Of a stretch of 64,000 nucleotides of DNA, positions 11,170-19,177 are shown piece after piece (within the stretch, counting starts at the first letter, position 1; each line of letters begins with the position of its first letter). Origin of the DNA: Fulvimarina sp040239565 (GTDB taxonomy: Bacteria; Pseudomonadota; Alphaproteobacteria; Rhizobiales; Rhizobiaceae); NCBI RefSeq assembly GCF_040239565.1, contig NZ_JBEHWS010000006.1, forward strand, positions 214,668 to 278,667, in the 5' to 3' direction. The notes under the pieces are model-generated. The model was not told the DNA's origin, searched no databases, and was given only the letters and a program-made list of their open reading frames with translations. Made by a program: the position numbers and the translations under genes.

Positions 11170-12794
11170 TCGAGAGGATCGCCACCAAACCCTATGACGA
11201 CCAGAAGCCGGGCACGTCGGGACTCAGGAAGAAGGTGCCGCATTTCAAGCAGGAAAATTACGTCCAGAACTTCCTGCAAGCGATCTTCGACACCGTCGGC
11301 AAGGGCGATCTGGAAACGCTGGTGATCGGCGGCGACGGCCGTTTCTTCAACCACGACGTGGTGGCGATCGCGATCCGCATGGCGGCGGCGAACGGTTATG
11401 GCCGGGTGATCGTCGGCCGGGGCGGTATCCTGTCGACACCGGCGGCATCGAACCTCATCCGCAAGCGTGGCGCGGCCGGCGGTATCGTCCTCTCGGCGAG
11501 CCACAATCCCGGCGGGCCGAAGGGCGATTTCGGCATAAAGTACAATATCGAGAACGGCGGACCGGCTCCCGAGCGCATCACCTCGGCGATCTACGAAAAG
11601 ACCCGGACGATCAAGGAATACCGCATCTACTCCGCGCCGGCTCCGGAATTCGACACCATCGGCGAGCGCTCCCTCGGCGATATGGTGGTGGAGGTGATCG
11701 ATCCGGTCGCCGATTATGCCGATCTGATGGAAGAACTCTTCGATTTCGGCAAGATCCGCGATCTGTTCGCATCGGGCTTCTGGCTCCGCTTCGACGCCAT
11801 GCACGCCGTCACAGGCCCTTACGCGACCGAAATCCTCGAAAACCGCCTTGGCGCGGCGAAGGGGAGCGTCATCAACGGCGAGCCGAAGGAAGATTTCGGC
11901 GGCGGCCATCCCGACCCGAACGCAGTCTACGCCGCCGATCTCATCGAAGACCTGATGAAGGAAGACGGGCCTGACTTCGGCGCGGCCTCCGACGGCGACG
12001 GCGACCGCAATCTCATCGTCGGCCGCGGCATTGTGGTGACGCCGTCGGACTCCCTCGCCGTCCTCGCGGCGAACGCCCATCTCGCACCGGCCTATAAAAA
12101 GGGCATCGCCGGCGTCGCGCGCTCCATGCCGACGAGCCAGGCGGTGGACCGCGTCGCCAAGAAGCTCGGTATCGGGGCCTATGAGACGCCGACCGGCTGG
12201 AAATATTTCGGTAATTTGCTCGACGCCGGCAAGGTGACGATCTGCGGCGAGGAATCGGCTGGCACCGGCTCGGATCATGTGCGTGAAAAGGACGGCGTCT
12301 GGGCTGTTCTTCTCTGGCTCAACATCCTCGCCGAGCGCCGCGAGAGCGTGAAGGCGATCGTCGAGAGCCACTGGTCGGAATTCGGCCGCACCTTCTATCA
12401 GCGTCACGATTTCGAGGAGATCGACAAGGACAAGGCCGAGGGCCTGATGGAGTCCCTGCGCGACCGCCTCGCCTCCATGGCCGGCCAGCGCTTCGGGTCT
12501 CTGGTGGTCTCCGAGGCCGACGACTTTTCCTACAAGGATCCGGTCGACGGCTCGGTCGCGACGGGACAAGGCGTGCGGATCGTCTTTTCGGGCGGCGCGA
12601 GGATCGTCTTCCGCCTTTCCGGCACGGGCACGGCGGGCGCGACCCTTCGCGTCTACATCGAGCGTTACGAGGGCAACCCGGACAAGCATGGCCAGGACCC
12701 CGGCGAGGCTCTGTCGGAGCTGATCTCGATTGCCGACTCCGTGGGCGAGATCAGGAAGAGGACGGGCCGGACCGAGCCGGACGTGATCACCTGA
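11166..12794 (+). CDS. pgm: phosphoglucomutase (alpha-D-glucose)
   Basis: A 542-residue phosphoglucomutase that links glucose-6-phosphate (from Pgi) to glucose-1-phosphate (used by GlgC and produced by GlgP). The phosphoserine loop is SASHNPGGPKGDFG near residue 110. The metal-binding loop is SDGDGDRN near residue 280, the sugar-binding loop is GEESAGTGSDH, and the C-terminal phosphate-binding loop is RLSGTGTAGATLR. Length and motifs match the eukaryotic-like bacterial Pgm that rhizobia carry in the glg operon. It overlaps glgA by 4 nt. Confidence 0.96.
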   Translation: MIERIATKPYDDQKPGTSGLRKKVPHFKQENYVQNFLQAIFDTVGKGDLETLVIGGDGRFFNHDVVAIAIRMAAANGYGRVIVGRGGILSTPAASNLIRKRGAAGGIVLSASHNPGGPKGDFGIKYNIENGGPAPERITSAIYEKTRTIKEYRIYSAPAPEFDTIGERSLGDMVVEVIDPVADYADLMEELFDFGKIRDLFASGFWLRFDAMHAVTGPYATEILENRLGAAKGSVINGEPKEDFGGGHPDPNAVYAADLIEDLMKEDGPDFGAASDGDGDRNLIVGRGIVVTPSDSLAVLAANAHLAPAYKKGIAGVARSMPTSQAVDRVAKKLGIGAYETPTGWKYFGNLLDAGKVTICGEESAGTGSDHVREKDGVWAVLLWLNILAERRESVKAIVESHWSEFGRTFYQRHDFEEIDKDKAEGLMESLRDRLASMAGQRFGSLVVSEADDFSYKDPVDGSVATGQGVRIVFSGGARIVFRLSGTGTAGATLRVYIERYEGNPDKHGQDPGEALSELISIADSVGEIRKRTGRTEPDVIT

Positions 12795-12819
12795 CAAGCC
12801 GGCACCGGATCATCCTAAC

Positions 12820-13404
12820 ATGGCAAGCATGAGCAAGCGGCGCGTCCTCGGCGTCGATCTTCGGTCGTGGTTCGTGGTCCTCGTCATCCTCGCGGCGACC
12901 GCGGCGACGCTTCTTGCCATGGGCCGCGTGCCGATCTGCGAGTGCGGCTATATTTCCCTCTGGTACGGAAACGCCTACGGGCCAGGCAATTCCCAGCACC
13001 TTTCGGACTGGTACACGCCCTCGCACATCATTCATGGCTTCCTGTTTTACGGGTTCTTCCACGTCGTCGCGCGCAGATGGCCTCTCGGGGCGCGGTTGAT
13101 CGCCTCCACGCTTCTCGAATGCGCCTGGGAAATCGCGGAGAACACGAACGCGGTGATCCAACGCTACCGCGAGGCCACGATCTCGCTCGACTATTTCGGC
13201 GACAGCGTTCTGAACTCCATGTCAGACGCCAGCTTCATGATCGTCGGCTTTCTTCTGGCAGCGCGGCTGCCGGTCGCGGTGACGGTTTGCCTTGCCATCG
13301 GTTTCGAGATCCTCACCGCCGTCGTCATCCGCGACAATCTCACGCTCAACGTCCTTATGTTGCTCTATCCGCTCGAAGTGGTCCGCGAGTGGCAGGCGGG
13401 ATAA
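12820..13404 (+). CDS. UPF0314/DUF2585 family integral membrane protein
   Basis: A 194-residue membrane protein with about four hydrophobic segments: a first helix at residues 16-35 (SWFVVLVILAATAATLLAMG), one around the HIIHGFLFYGFFHVV stretch, and two near the C-terminus. Conserved polar motifs such as WYTPSHIIHG and LLECAWEIAENT match the DUF2585 family found in Alphaproteobacteria. Its function is unknown. A second ATG lies at codon 4 (12829). It follows pgm by 25 nt and could be the last gene of that transcript. Confidence 0.85.
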   Translation: MASMSKRRVLGVDLRSWFVVLVILAATAATLLAMGRVPICECGYISLWYGNAYGPGNSQHLSDWYTPSHIIHGFLFYGFFHVVARRWPLGARLIASTLLECAWEIAENTNAVIQRYREATISLDYFGDSVLNSMSDASFMIVGFLLAARLPVAVTVCLAIGFEILTAVVIRDNLTLNVLMLLYPLEVVREWQAG

Positions 13405-13716
13405 CATCATTCTTCCGTGCTCTGACGTGGAGCGATGTGGTCGTGGATGACCCGTCTTTGACGAATGACGATCAAGAGGTTGTCGTTCGCTTTCTTGAAG
13501 GGCAATCAAGGACTTCGGCCCTGACTGGTTCTCATGAAATCAATCGATAGCAACGGCCGATCTGGGCCAAGCTTTTGCGCATGCTGTACCATAGTCTAAA
13601 CGCGGCATACCGGGATAATTCCATGGTACGGTGTCTCGTCTCTTTTCATATGAGAGCATCTTGTCTACGTCTCTCCCACCGTCGGCGGTGACGTAGTTCC
13701 CTAGAGTGAGAGAAAC
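13405..13716. other. intergenic region upstream of the acyl-CoA ligase gene (312 nt)
   Basis: No gene is supported. The region becomes less GC-rich from about 13590 to 13680, as expected for a promoter, and ends in a composite hairpin at 13665-13696 (annotated separately). Confidence 0.4.
13665..13696 (+). promoter_or_regulatory. hairpin or operator-like inverted repeat before the CoA ligase gene
   Basis: The outer arms CTACGT and ACGTAG enclose an inner perfect stem CACCG-TCGG-CGGTG. It lies 20 nt before the ATG at 13717. It could be a transcription-factor operator or a leader hairpin near the ribosome site (GTGAGAG). Confidence 0.35.
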
Positions 13717-15246
13717 ATGGCGCAGACCATTGCAGACTTGATCCAACCCCATCCCGACACGGCTCCTGCGATCGGCGCTCCGGGGCGCGAATGGATGTCG
13801 TATGGAGCGCTTCGGGAGCAGACCGAAACGGTCCGCCAGGCTCTGCGGAATTCGGGTGTCGGCGCTCAGGATCGCGTTGCGATCGTTTTGCCGAACGGTC
13901 CGGACATGGCAGTCTCGTTCATTACCGTCGCTCAGTCCGCGACGACGGCGCCGCTTAACCCAGCCTACAAGGAAGAAGAATTCTCCTTCTATCTCGAGGA
14001 CCTGAAGGCCAAGGCGATCATCGTCGAAGCGGGATATGAAGGCCCCGCCAAAAGCGCTGCGAATAAGTTCGGACTGACCGTCATCGAGCTCCAATCGGAC
14101 GCCGCGGGCCCGGCAGGGAGCTTCTCTCTCACGACGGCCGACACGAATATCGAAGCGGCGCCCGATGGCCGCCCAGGCCCGGACGATGTCGCCCTGATCC
14201 TCCATACGTCGGGAACGACATCGCGCCCGAAGATCGTGCCGCTCCTTCAGTCCAATGTCGCGGCATCGGCAGAGAATATCCAGAAGACCCTTCAACTGAC
14301 GCCGGACGATCGCTGTCTTGGCCTGATGCCGTTGTTCCATATCCACGGCCTCATCGCTGCGGTCACGACGTCTCTCGCCGCGGGCGCTTCGATCTCCTGC
14401 ACACCGGGCTTCGATGCCTTGAAGTTCTTCGGCTGGCTCGAGGCGGTCGATCCGACCTGGTACACGGCGGTGCCGACCATGCACCAGACGATCCTCGCCC
14501 GTGCGAGCCGGAACACCGAGGTGATCGGCAAGGCGCGGCTGCGCTTCCTGCGCTCCTCCTCGTCTTCCCTGCCTGGCGCCGTGATGAAGCAGCTCTTCGA
14601 GACATTCGGCGCACCCGTGGTCGAAGCTTACGGCATGACCGAGGCAACGCACCAGATGTGCTGCAACCCGATCGAGCCCGGCAAGCAGAAACCCGGCGCC
14701 GTCGGTCTGGCGGCAGGTCCCGAAGTCGCGATCGCGCACGAGGTGGACGATCATCTCATCGACGGGACAGGCGAGGTCGTGATCTCCGGACCCAACGTAA
14801 CGCCCGGCTATGAGGGCAATCCCGACGCGAACGCCAAGAGCTTCTTCGAAGCGGACGGCAAGCGCTGGTTCCGGACCGGCGATCAGGGCGTCTTCGACGA
14901 AGATCGATATCTCACCCTCACGGGCCGGTTGAAGGAGATCATCAATCGCGGCGGCGAGAAGATCAGCCCGCTCGAAGTCGACGGCATCATCTCCGATCAC
15001 CCGGCAGTAGCACAGGTGGTGACCTTCGCGCTGCCACACGACAAGCTGGGCGAGGAGGTTGCGGCTGCGGTCGTCCTGAAGGAAGGCAAGGAAGCCGGCG
15101 AGCGCGAGATCCGCGATTTCGCCGCCGAACGGCTCGCTCCTTTCAAGGTGCCGCGCAAGGTCGTGATTCTCGACGAAATTCCGAAGGGCGCGACCGGCAA
15201 ACTGCAACGCATCGGCCTTGCCGACAAGCTGGGTCTCGGCGCGTAA
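13717..15246 (+). CDS. AMP-forming acyl-CoA synthetase, oxalate-CoA ligase-like
   Basis: A 509-residue ANL-superfamily ligase that adenylates a carboxylic acid and transfers it to CoA. The core motifs are present: LHTSGTTSRPK (P-loop), AYGMTEATHQM, WFRTGDQG, GRLKEIINRGGEKISPLEVD, and the C-terminal PKGATGKLQR with the catalytic lysine. The central LMPLFHIHGLIAAV and TWYTAVPTMHQTIL segments closely resemble the oxalyl-CoA synthetase group (yeast Pcs60, plant AAE3). Oxalate is therefore the best substrate guess, but other short acids cannot be excluded. A ketopantoate-reductase-like gene follows after 22 nt and is probably cotranscribed. No oxalyl-CoA decarboxylase gene is in the window. Confidence 0.85.
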   Translation: MAQTIADLIQPHPDTAPAIGAPGREWMSYGALREQTETVRQALRNSGVGAQDRVAIVLPNGPDMAVSFITVAQSATTAPLNPAYKEEEFSFYLEDLKAKAIIVEAGYEGPAKSAANKFGLTVIELQSDAAGPAGSFSLTTADTNIEAAPDGRPGPDDVALILHTSGTTSRPKIVPLLQSNVAASAENIQKTLQLTPDDRCLGLMPLFHIHGLIAAVTTSLAAGASISCTPGFDALKFFGWLEAVDPTWYTAVPTMHQTILARASRNTEVIGKARLRFLRSSSSSLPGAVMKQLFETFGAPVVEAYGMTEATHQMCCNPIEPGKQKPGAVGLAAGPEVAIAHEVDDHLIDGTGEVVISGPNVTPGYEGNPDANAKSFFEADGKRWFRTGDQGVFDEDRYLTLTGRLKEIINRGGEKISPLEVDGIISDHPAVAQVVTFALPHDKLGEEVAAAVVLKEGKEAGEREIRDFAAERLAPFKVPRKVVILDEIPKGATGKLQRIGLADKLGLGA

Positions 15247-15268
15247 GGCAGGACTGCGAGGACACATC

Positions 15269-16249
15269 ATGAAGATCTGCGTGTTCGGTGCCGGCGCGAT
15301 CGGCGGCTATATGGGCGTCAAGCTCGCCAAGGCGGGCGCCGATGTCAGTCTCGTCGCGCGTGGGCCGCATCTGAAGGCGATGCGGGAGAACGGCCTCAAG
15401 CTGATCGAGGCGGGCGAGGAGACCGTCGTCGACGTGACGGCCTCCGAGAACCCGGCCGATCTCGGTCCACAGGACTACGTCATCGTTACGCTCAAGGCCC
15501 ATTCGGTACCGCCAGTCGTCGACACAATGCAGCCCCTGATCGGAGAGAACACGACGATCGTCTCGGGCGTGAATGGCGTTCCGTGGTGGTACTTCCACAA
15601 GAGCGGCGGTGAACACGAGGGCACGCGCCTTCAGACCGTCGATCCGGGCGACAGGCAGTGGAATGGCTTCGGTCCGGACCGGGTACTCGGCTGCGTCGTC
15701 TATCCGGCCGCCGAGGTGATTGAGCCCGGCGTCGTCAAACATATCGAGGGCAACCGCTTTTCGCTGGGCGAACCGGATGGGTCGAAGTCAGAGCGGGCGA
15801 CGGCCTTGTCGAAAGCCCTGACGGCCGCCGGCCTGAAGGCGCCGGTTCGGCCGAAGATCCGCGACGAGATCTGGGTCAAACTCTGGGGCAATCTCTCCTT
15901 CAACCCGATCTCGGCCCTCACCCATGCGACGCTCGACGTCCTCTGCACCGACGCGGGCACGCGCGCGGTGGCGCGGAACATGATGCTCGAGGCCCAGGAG
16001 ATCGCCGAAAAACTCGGCGTGAAATTCCCCATCGACGTCGACCGCCGCATCGACGGCGGCGCGGAGGTCGGCGCCCACCGCACCTCGATGCTCCAGGATC
16101 TCGACACCGGCCGGCCGATGGAGATCGACGCCCTCGTCACATCGGTCCAGGAACTAGGCCGCATCACGGACACGCCGACTCCGACAATCGACACGGTGCT
16201 GGCGCTGGTTCAGTTGAGGGCAAAGGTGGCTGGGCTCTACAAAGGGTAG
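15269..16249 (+). CDS. 2-dehydropantoate 2-reductase family protein
   Basis: A 326-residue NAD(P)H-dependent reductase of the ApbA/PanE family. The N-terminal dinucleotide fold GAGAIGGYMGVKLA is seen at residues 7-20. The C-terminal all-alpha domain includes the catalytic-lysine-type segment KIRDEIWVKLWGNLSFNPISALT. The ATG at 15269 directly precedes the first strand, KICVFGAG. PanE makes pantoate for CoA synthesis. Many family members, however, act on other 2-keto acids, and the tight linkage to a CoA ligase suggests either CoA supply or a catabolic reductase. I therefore give no symbol. Confidence 0.82.
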   Translation: MKICVFGAGAIGGYMGVKLAKAGADVSLVARGPHLKAMRENGLKLIEAGEETVVDVTASENPADLGPQDYVIVTLKAHSVPPVVDTMQPLIGENTTIVSGVNGVPWWYFHKSGGEHEGTRLQTVDPGDRQWNGFGPDRVLGCVVYPAAEVIEPGVVKHIEGNRFSLGEPDGSKSERATALSKALTAAGLKAPVRPKIRDEIWVKLWGNLSFNPISALTHATLDVLCTDAGTRAVARNMMLEAQEIAEKLGVKFPIDVDRRIDGGAEVGAHRTSMLQDLDTGRPMEIDALVTSVQELGRITDTPTPTIDTVLALVQLRAKVAGLYKG

Positions 16250-16394
16250 CACCAGAACGGCCTCGCGCAGTTGATGTGCGCTGTCTCTGTCGCGAATGTC
16301 CGGTATTTGCCTTTGAAGGTGAGAAGGGAAACGCAATCGATCCAGTGAATTGATTGCCCCAACGCAAGATGAACGCGTTGTCGCTCGGCTTTCC
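16250..16394. other. non-coding stretch before the IS3 remnant
   Basis: No gene or clear signal is seen. It is probably mixed degenerate sequence left by old insertion events, since the IS3-type remnant begins immediately after it. Confidence 0.3.
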
Positions 16395-16725
16395 CGGTCG
16401 TGAGAAGTTAGAATGACGTCCTTCTGGTAGGCCCAGAGGTCGAGGTCGCCGGAGATAAACTCCGAACCCGGATCGCGTCAGGATAGCAAACTTCGGAAGA
16501 GATCCGTTCCAGCATCTGGACGACGCCTTCGCCCCGATAGCTGAAGCGCGGATCGATCACCCGCGAGAAGCGCGAGAAGGTGTCGACGACCGTCAGGATG
16601 CGGAGTTTGCGGCCTGTCGCCATCTGGTCGTGTAAAAATCCATGGCCCAGGTCTGATTCGCTCGGGGCACCGCTGTCCGCCACCGACCGGGCCTTCGCCG
16701 CCCCCCCGGGTCAAAGTTTGCGATG
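16395..16725 (-). pseudogene. decayed IS3-family transposase (OrfB) fragment
   Basis: Read on the minus strand in three successive frames, this stretch rebuilds part of an IS3-type DDE transposase. A first piece contains RANQTWAMDF with the first catalytic Asp. A second contains LHDQMATGRKLRILTVVDTF and ends in YPDAIRV. A third contains SEFISGDLDLWAYQKDVIL. A one-base deletion in a T-run near 16639 separates pieces 1 and 2. A deletion of about 10 nt near 16460, which removed the VDNG motif with the second catalytic Asp, separates 2 and 3. Both ends of the element are gone. It is non-functional. Confidence 0.8.
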
Positions 16726-16833
16726 TTCCCCTTCGTCGAGCCGCTCTGCCCGCTCACAAATCGTCCAAAGCGCCAAGAACCACGCCAGAGCTTGTCATGT
16801 AGCGTTATAGACAGGTTATGGCGCAGTTGGAAT

Positions 16834-17139
16834 TCAAGCTCGGCCCGGCCGGTCGCTGTGGCCGAGGTCGCGGTCCGGGTCGAGCCGGTCGCGGACCCGC
16901 TGTTTCAGGACCTTGGCTTCCGGAAAGCCACCATCGGCCTTGCGCTCCCAGAGCGTCTCGCCCTCATAGGTGATCTCGAAGTGCCCGCCGGTCGAGGGGC
17001 GCAGGGTGACGCCACCAAGATCGGTGCCGAAGGTGGAAAGAAGCTCCTGGGCCATCCACGCAGCGCGCAGCAGCCACTGGCATTGGGTGCAATAGAAAAT
17101 CTCGATCCTTGGCTGGCACGGGTGGTCATCGGACACCAT
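16834..17139 (-). CDS. SelT/SelW/SelH (Rdx) family selenoprotein-W-like protein, Cys form
   Basis: A 101-residue protein of the Rdx family with a thioredoxin-like fold. The redox motif CTQC is at residues 17-20, where eukaryotic SelW has Cys-x-x-Sec; here both are cysteine, so no selenocysteine is needed. The core GGVTLRPSTGGHFEITYEG and the following ERKADGGFPEAKVLKQRVRD match the family. The ATG at 17139 is chosen because GAGGAG lies 8-9 nt upstream; an upstream in-frame ATG at 17187 adds a non-conserved extension. It lies between the IS3 remnant and a K+ channel gene on the opposite strand. Its physiological role is unknown. Confidence 0.82.
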   Translation of the reverse strand: MVSDDHPCQPRIEIFYCTQCQWLLRAAWMAQELLSTFGTDLGGVTLRPSTGGHFEITYEGETLWERKADGGFPEAKVLKQRVRDRLDPDRDLGHSDRPGRA

Positions 17140-17257
17140 CGACGTATCTCCTCGCTGACGTGGTGGGCGTGTTTTCTTCCACCTCACTCACTATCAGCGA
17201 TGCGGTGCCGTTGCTTACCATGCAAGGGCGTTGTCCAGAGCGGAAGAAAGCGACCGG

Positions 17258-18196
17258 ATGGCGAATTCCGAGACCGGCAATAACGACAAGAACGAAGAGC
17301 CTCCGGTCGAAAATGATTCGTTCGAGGCCGGCGATGAGGAAAAAACTGCGGACGCCGCATGCCCTGAAAGGGATAGCGAGGAGGAAGCGGAGGAGGATTC
17401 CGGCGAACCGGTGCGCGAGACCCGCCGCACCGCGTTCGGGCGGATGCGGCTCAAGCTTCGCAAGCTCTATCACGGACGAAGCCGGCCGGCGGTTCGGTTT
17501 CAGGCGGTCATTCTAACCGTCGATCTGGCGATTATCGCTCTGTTCGTCGTATCGCCGATCATTCGAGGTACGGAATATTTTCTGCCGATCGACTATGCGG
17601 TCGCGGTGATTCTCGCGGCAGACATGGGCGCACGCGCGGTCGCGACCCGAAATCTGAAGCGTTGGGTTCGCCAACCGTTTGTGCTGCTCGATGTCCTGAT
17701 CCTCATCACGCTGATATTCCCCGCAACGTTCATCAATTTCGGTTTTCTGCGGATCGTCCGGCTGTGGTCGCTCTCGCGCAGCGGCATGCTCTGGCGGCCG
17801 CTGAGACGCTCCCGCTTTGCCGAGTACGAACTGGCGCTCAAGGCGGTCGTCAATCTCGTCACCTTCCTGTTCCTGGCAACCGGCTTCATCTACACCTTCT
17901 TCTTCCGCCAGACCTCGGGACTCGCGGGTTATCTCGACGCGCTCTATTTCACGGTCGCCTCGGTGACGACGACCGGCTATGGCGACATCACGCTCGACGG
18001 GCCCGGCGGCAAGTTCGTCTCGATCATCATCATGATCATCGGGATTTCACTGTTCTTCAATCTGGCGCAGGCGGTCTTCAAGCCGCCGAAGGTCCAATAC
18101 CAGTGTCCGAATTGCGGCCTGCAGCGGCACGACCCCGATGCCGTCTACTGCAAGGCCTGCGGCGAGCAGCTGAACATTCCAAACCCTGACGATTGA
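17258..18196 (+). CDS. voltage-gated-type potassium channel with C-terminal zinc ribbon
   Basis: A 312-residue integral membrane ion channel. The order is: a very acidic N-terminal tail (residues 1-60), a voltage-sensor-like set of four helices with an arginine-bearing S4 (RIVRLWSLSRSGMLWRPLRR), S5, the K+ selectivity filter TTTGYGDI near residue 235, and S6 (IIIMIIGISLFFNLAQAVF). It ends in a cytosolic zinc-ribbon motif CPNC-x15-CKAC. The ATG at 17258 follows GGAAGAAAG; an in-frame TTG lies at 17231. The zinc ribbon in place of an RCK domain is unusual among characterised channels, and its role is unknown. The gene points toward the ars operon but ends 76 nt before arsR, which has its own operator. 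Confidence 0.87.
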   Translation: MANSETGNNDKNEEPPVENDSFEAGDEEKTADAACPERDSEEEAEEDSGEPVRETRRTAFGRMRLKLRKLYHGRSRPAVRFQAVILTVDLAIIALFVVSPIIRGTEYFLPIDYAVAVILAADMGARAVATRNLKRWVRQPFVLLDVLILITLIFPATFINFGFLRIVRLWSLSRSGMLWRPLRRSRFAEYELALKAVVNLVTFLFLATGFIYTFFFRQTSGLAGYLDALYFTVASVTTTGYGDITLDGPGGKFVSIIIMIIGISLFFNLAQAVFKPPKVQYQCPNCGLQRHDPDAVYCKACGEQLNIPNPDD

Positions 18197-18245
18197 GCAA
18201 TCTGAGGAATTCTGCGGCCAAGCCGTTTGGAACGTCGTTGCAACT

Positions 18246-18263
18246 CTACAAGCATTCTTGTAG
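18246..18263 (+). promoter_or_regulatory. probable ArsR operator upstream of arsR
   Basis: A perfect inverted repeat CTACAAG-CATT-CTTGTAG ends 9 nt before the arsR start codon. ArsR/SmtB repressors bind imperfect palindromes in just this position to autoregulate their operons, so arsenite-relieved repression of the whole operon is the likely function. Confidence 0.6.
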
Positions 18264-18272
18264 TAATGCGCC

Positions 18273-18635
18273 ATGGAAACCGCGCGCACCGTCGAACAGC
18301 TTGCAGCCCTTGCCCATGCAGATCGCCTCTCGGCCTTTCGCCTGCTCGTGCGACAGGGGCCGGAGGGCATGGCATCGGGGGCGATCGCGGAGGCGCTCGA
18401 CATCGCGCCGACGCGCATGAGCTTTCATCTGGCGACGCTCGATCGGGCGGGCTTGCTTCAGTCATGGCGGGACGGCCGGAAGATCCGCTATGCGGCGAAT
18501 TTCGAGGTGATGCGCGGGCTTCTGAATTTCCTGACGGAGGATTGCTGCGGCGGCCGGCCGGAGATTTGCGGCTATGGTGCCGAACCCCTAGAAGCTGCCT
18601 CATCCTGCGACAACCGAAAGGCCTCCGCGCGATGA
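18273..18635 (+). CDS. arsR: ArsR-family arsenical resistance transcriptional repressor
   Basis: A 120-residue winged-helix regulator that is expected to repress the operon and release DNA on binding arsenite. The recognition region reads GAIAEALDIAPTRMSFHLATLDRAGLL at about residues 36-62. Cysteines that could bind As(III) are not in the E. coli ArsR position (the loop before the recognition helix) but near the C-terminus (EDCCGGRPEIC, with a vicinal pair at about 90-91). This matches the ArsR type common in rhizobia and related bacteria. Its stop codon overlaps the ATG of the next gene (ATGA). It is the first gene of the ars operon. Confidence 0.9.
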   Translation: METARTVEQLAALAHADRLSAFRLLVRQGPEGMASGAIAEALDIAPTRMSFHLATLDRAGLLQSWRDGRKIRYAANFEVMRGLLNFLTEDCCGGRPEICGYGAEPLEAASSCDNRKASAR

Positions 18636-19153
18636 GGAACGTCCTCTTTCTCTGCACGCACAATTCCGCACGCTCGGTTCTCGCCGAGGCCGTCATGAAC
18701 GCCGAATGCGAGGATCGCTTCGACGCGTTCTCGGCCGGCAGCAGCCCGAGCGGCAAGATCCATCGGCTGGCGCTCGAAACGCTCGAAGAGGCCGGCTATT
18801 CGACCGCCGGGCTGAAATCGAAATCCTGAGATACCTTCGCCGAGCGGGATGCGCCTGACATGCATTTCGTCATCACCGTATGCGACAACGCGGCCGGCGA
18901 GAGCTGCCCCGTCTGGCCGGGCGCGCCGGCGCGGGGCCATTGGGGGATCGCCGATCCCTCGCGCGTCGAGGGCAGCGAGGAGGAGCAGCGGGCGGCCTTT
19001 CGCGCCGCGCTCACCCACATCGAGGCGCGCATTCTCGCCTTCCGCTCCCTGCCCGTTGAGAACATGACGAAGAGCGCGCTCAGATACGCGATGGAAACGA
19101 TCGGCACGATGGACGGCGCAAGCCCCATCGCCGCCAATCCCGCTTGGGATTGA
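18632..19153 (+). pseudogene. arsC: arsenate reductase, LMW-PTP/thioredoxin type, interrupted by an in-frame TGA
   Basis: The frame encodes a full-length ArsC of the low-molecular-weight protein tyrosine phosphatase class (173 codons), but a TGA stands at 18827-18829, codon 66. The first part has the catalytic loop CTHNSARS. The second, in the same frame, has the redox cysteines in CDNAAGESCPVWPG and the family end LPVENMTKSALRY. In homologues the motif around this position reads SKSWDEFA, so the TGA stands for a tryptophan TGG: a single-base nonsense change. The 65-residue product would lack the cysteines of the redox relay. It starts inside the arsR stop. A low level of readthrough, or a sequencing error, remains possible. 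Confidence 0.85.
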
Positions 19154-19177
19154 GGATAAGAGGATGACCGGGCCGGC

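Noticed and set aside
16834..17139. The SelW-like gene as a true selenoprotein
   Set aside because: The motif is CTQC with two cysteine codons and no in-frame TGA.
18827..18829. The arsC TGA as a selenocysteine codon
   Set aside because: Homologues have Trp, not Cys, at this place, and no SECIS-like hairpin is seen right after it. A nonsense change is simpler.
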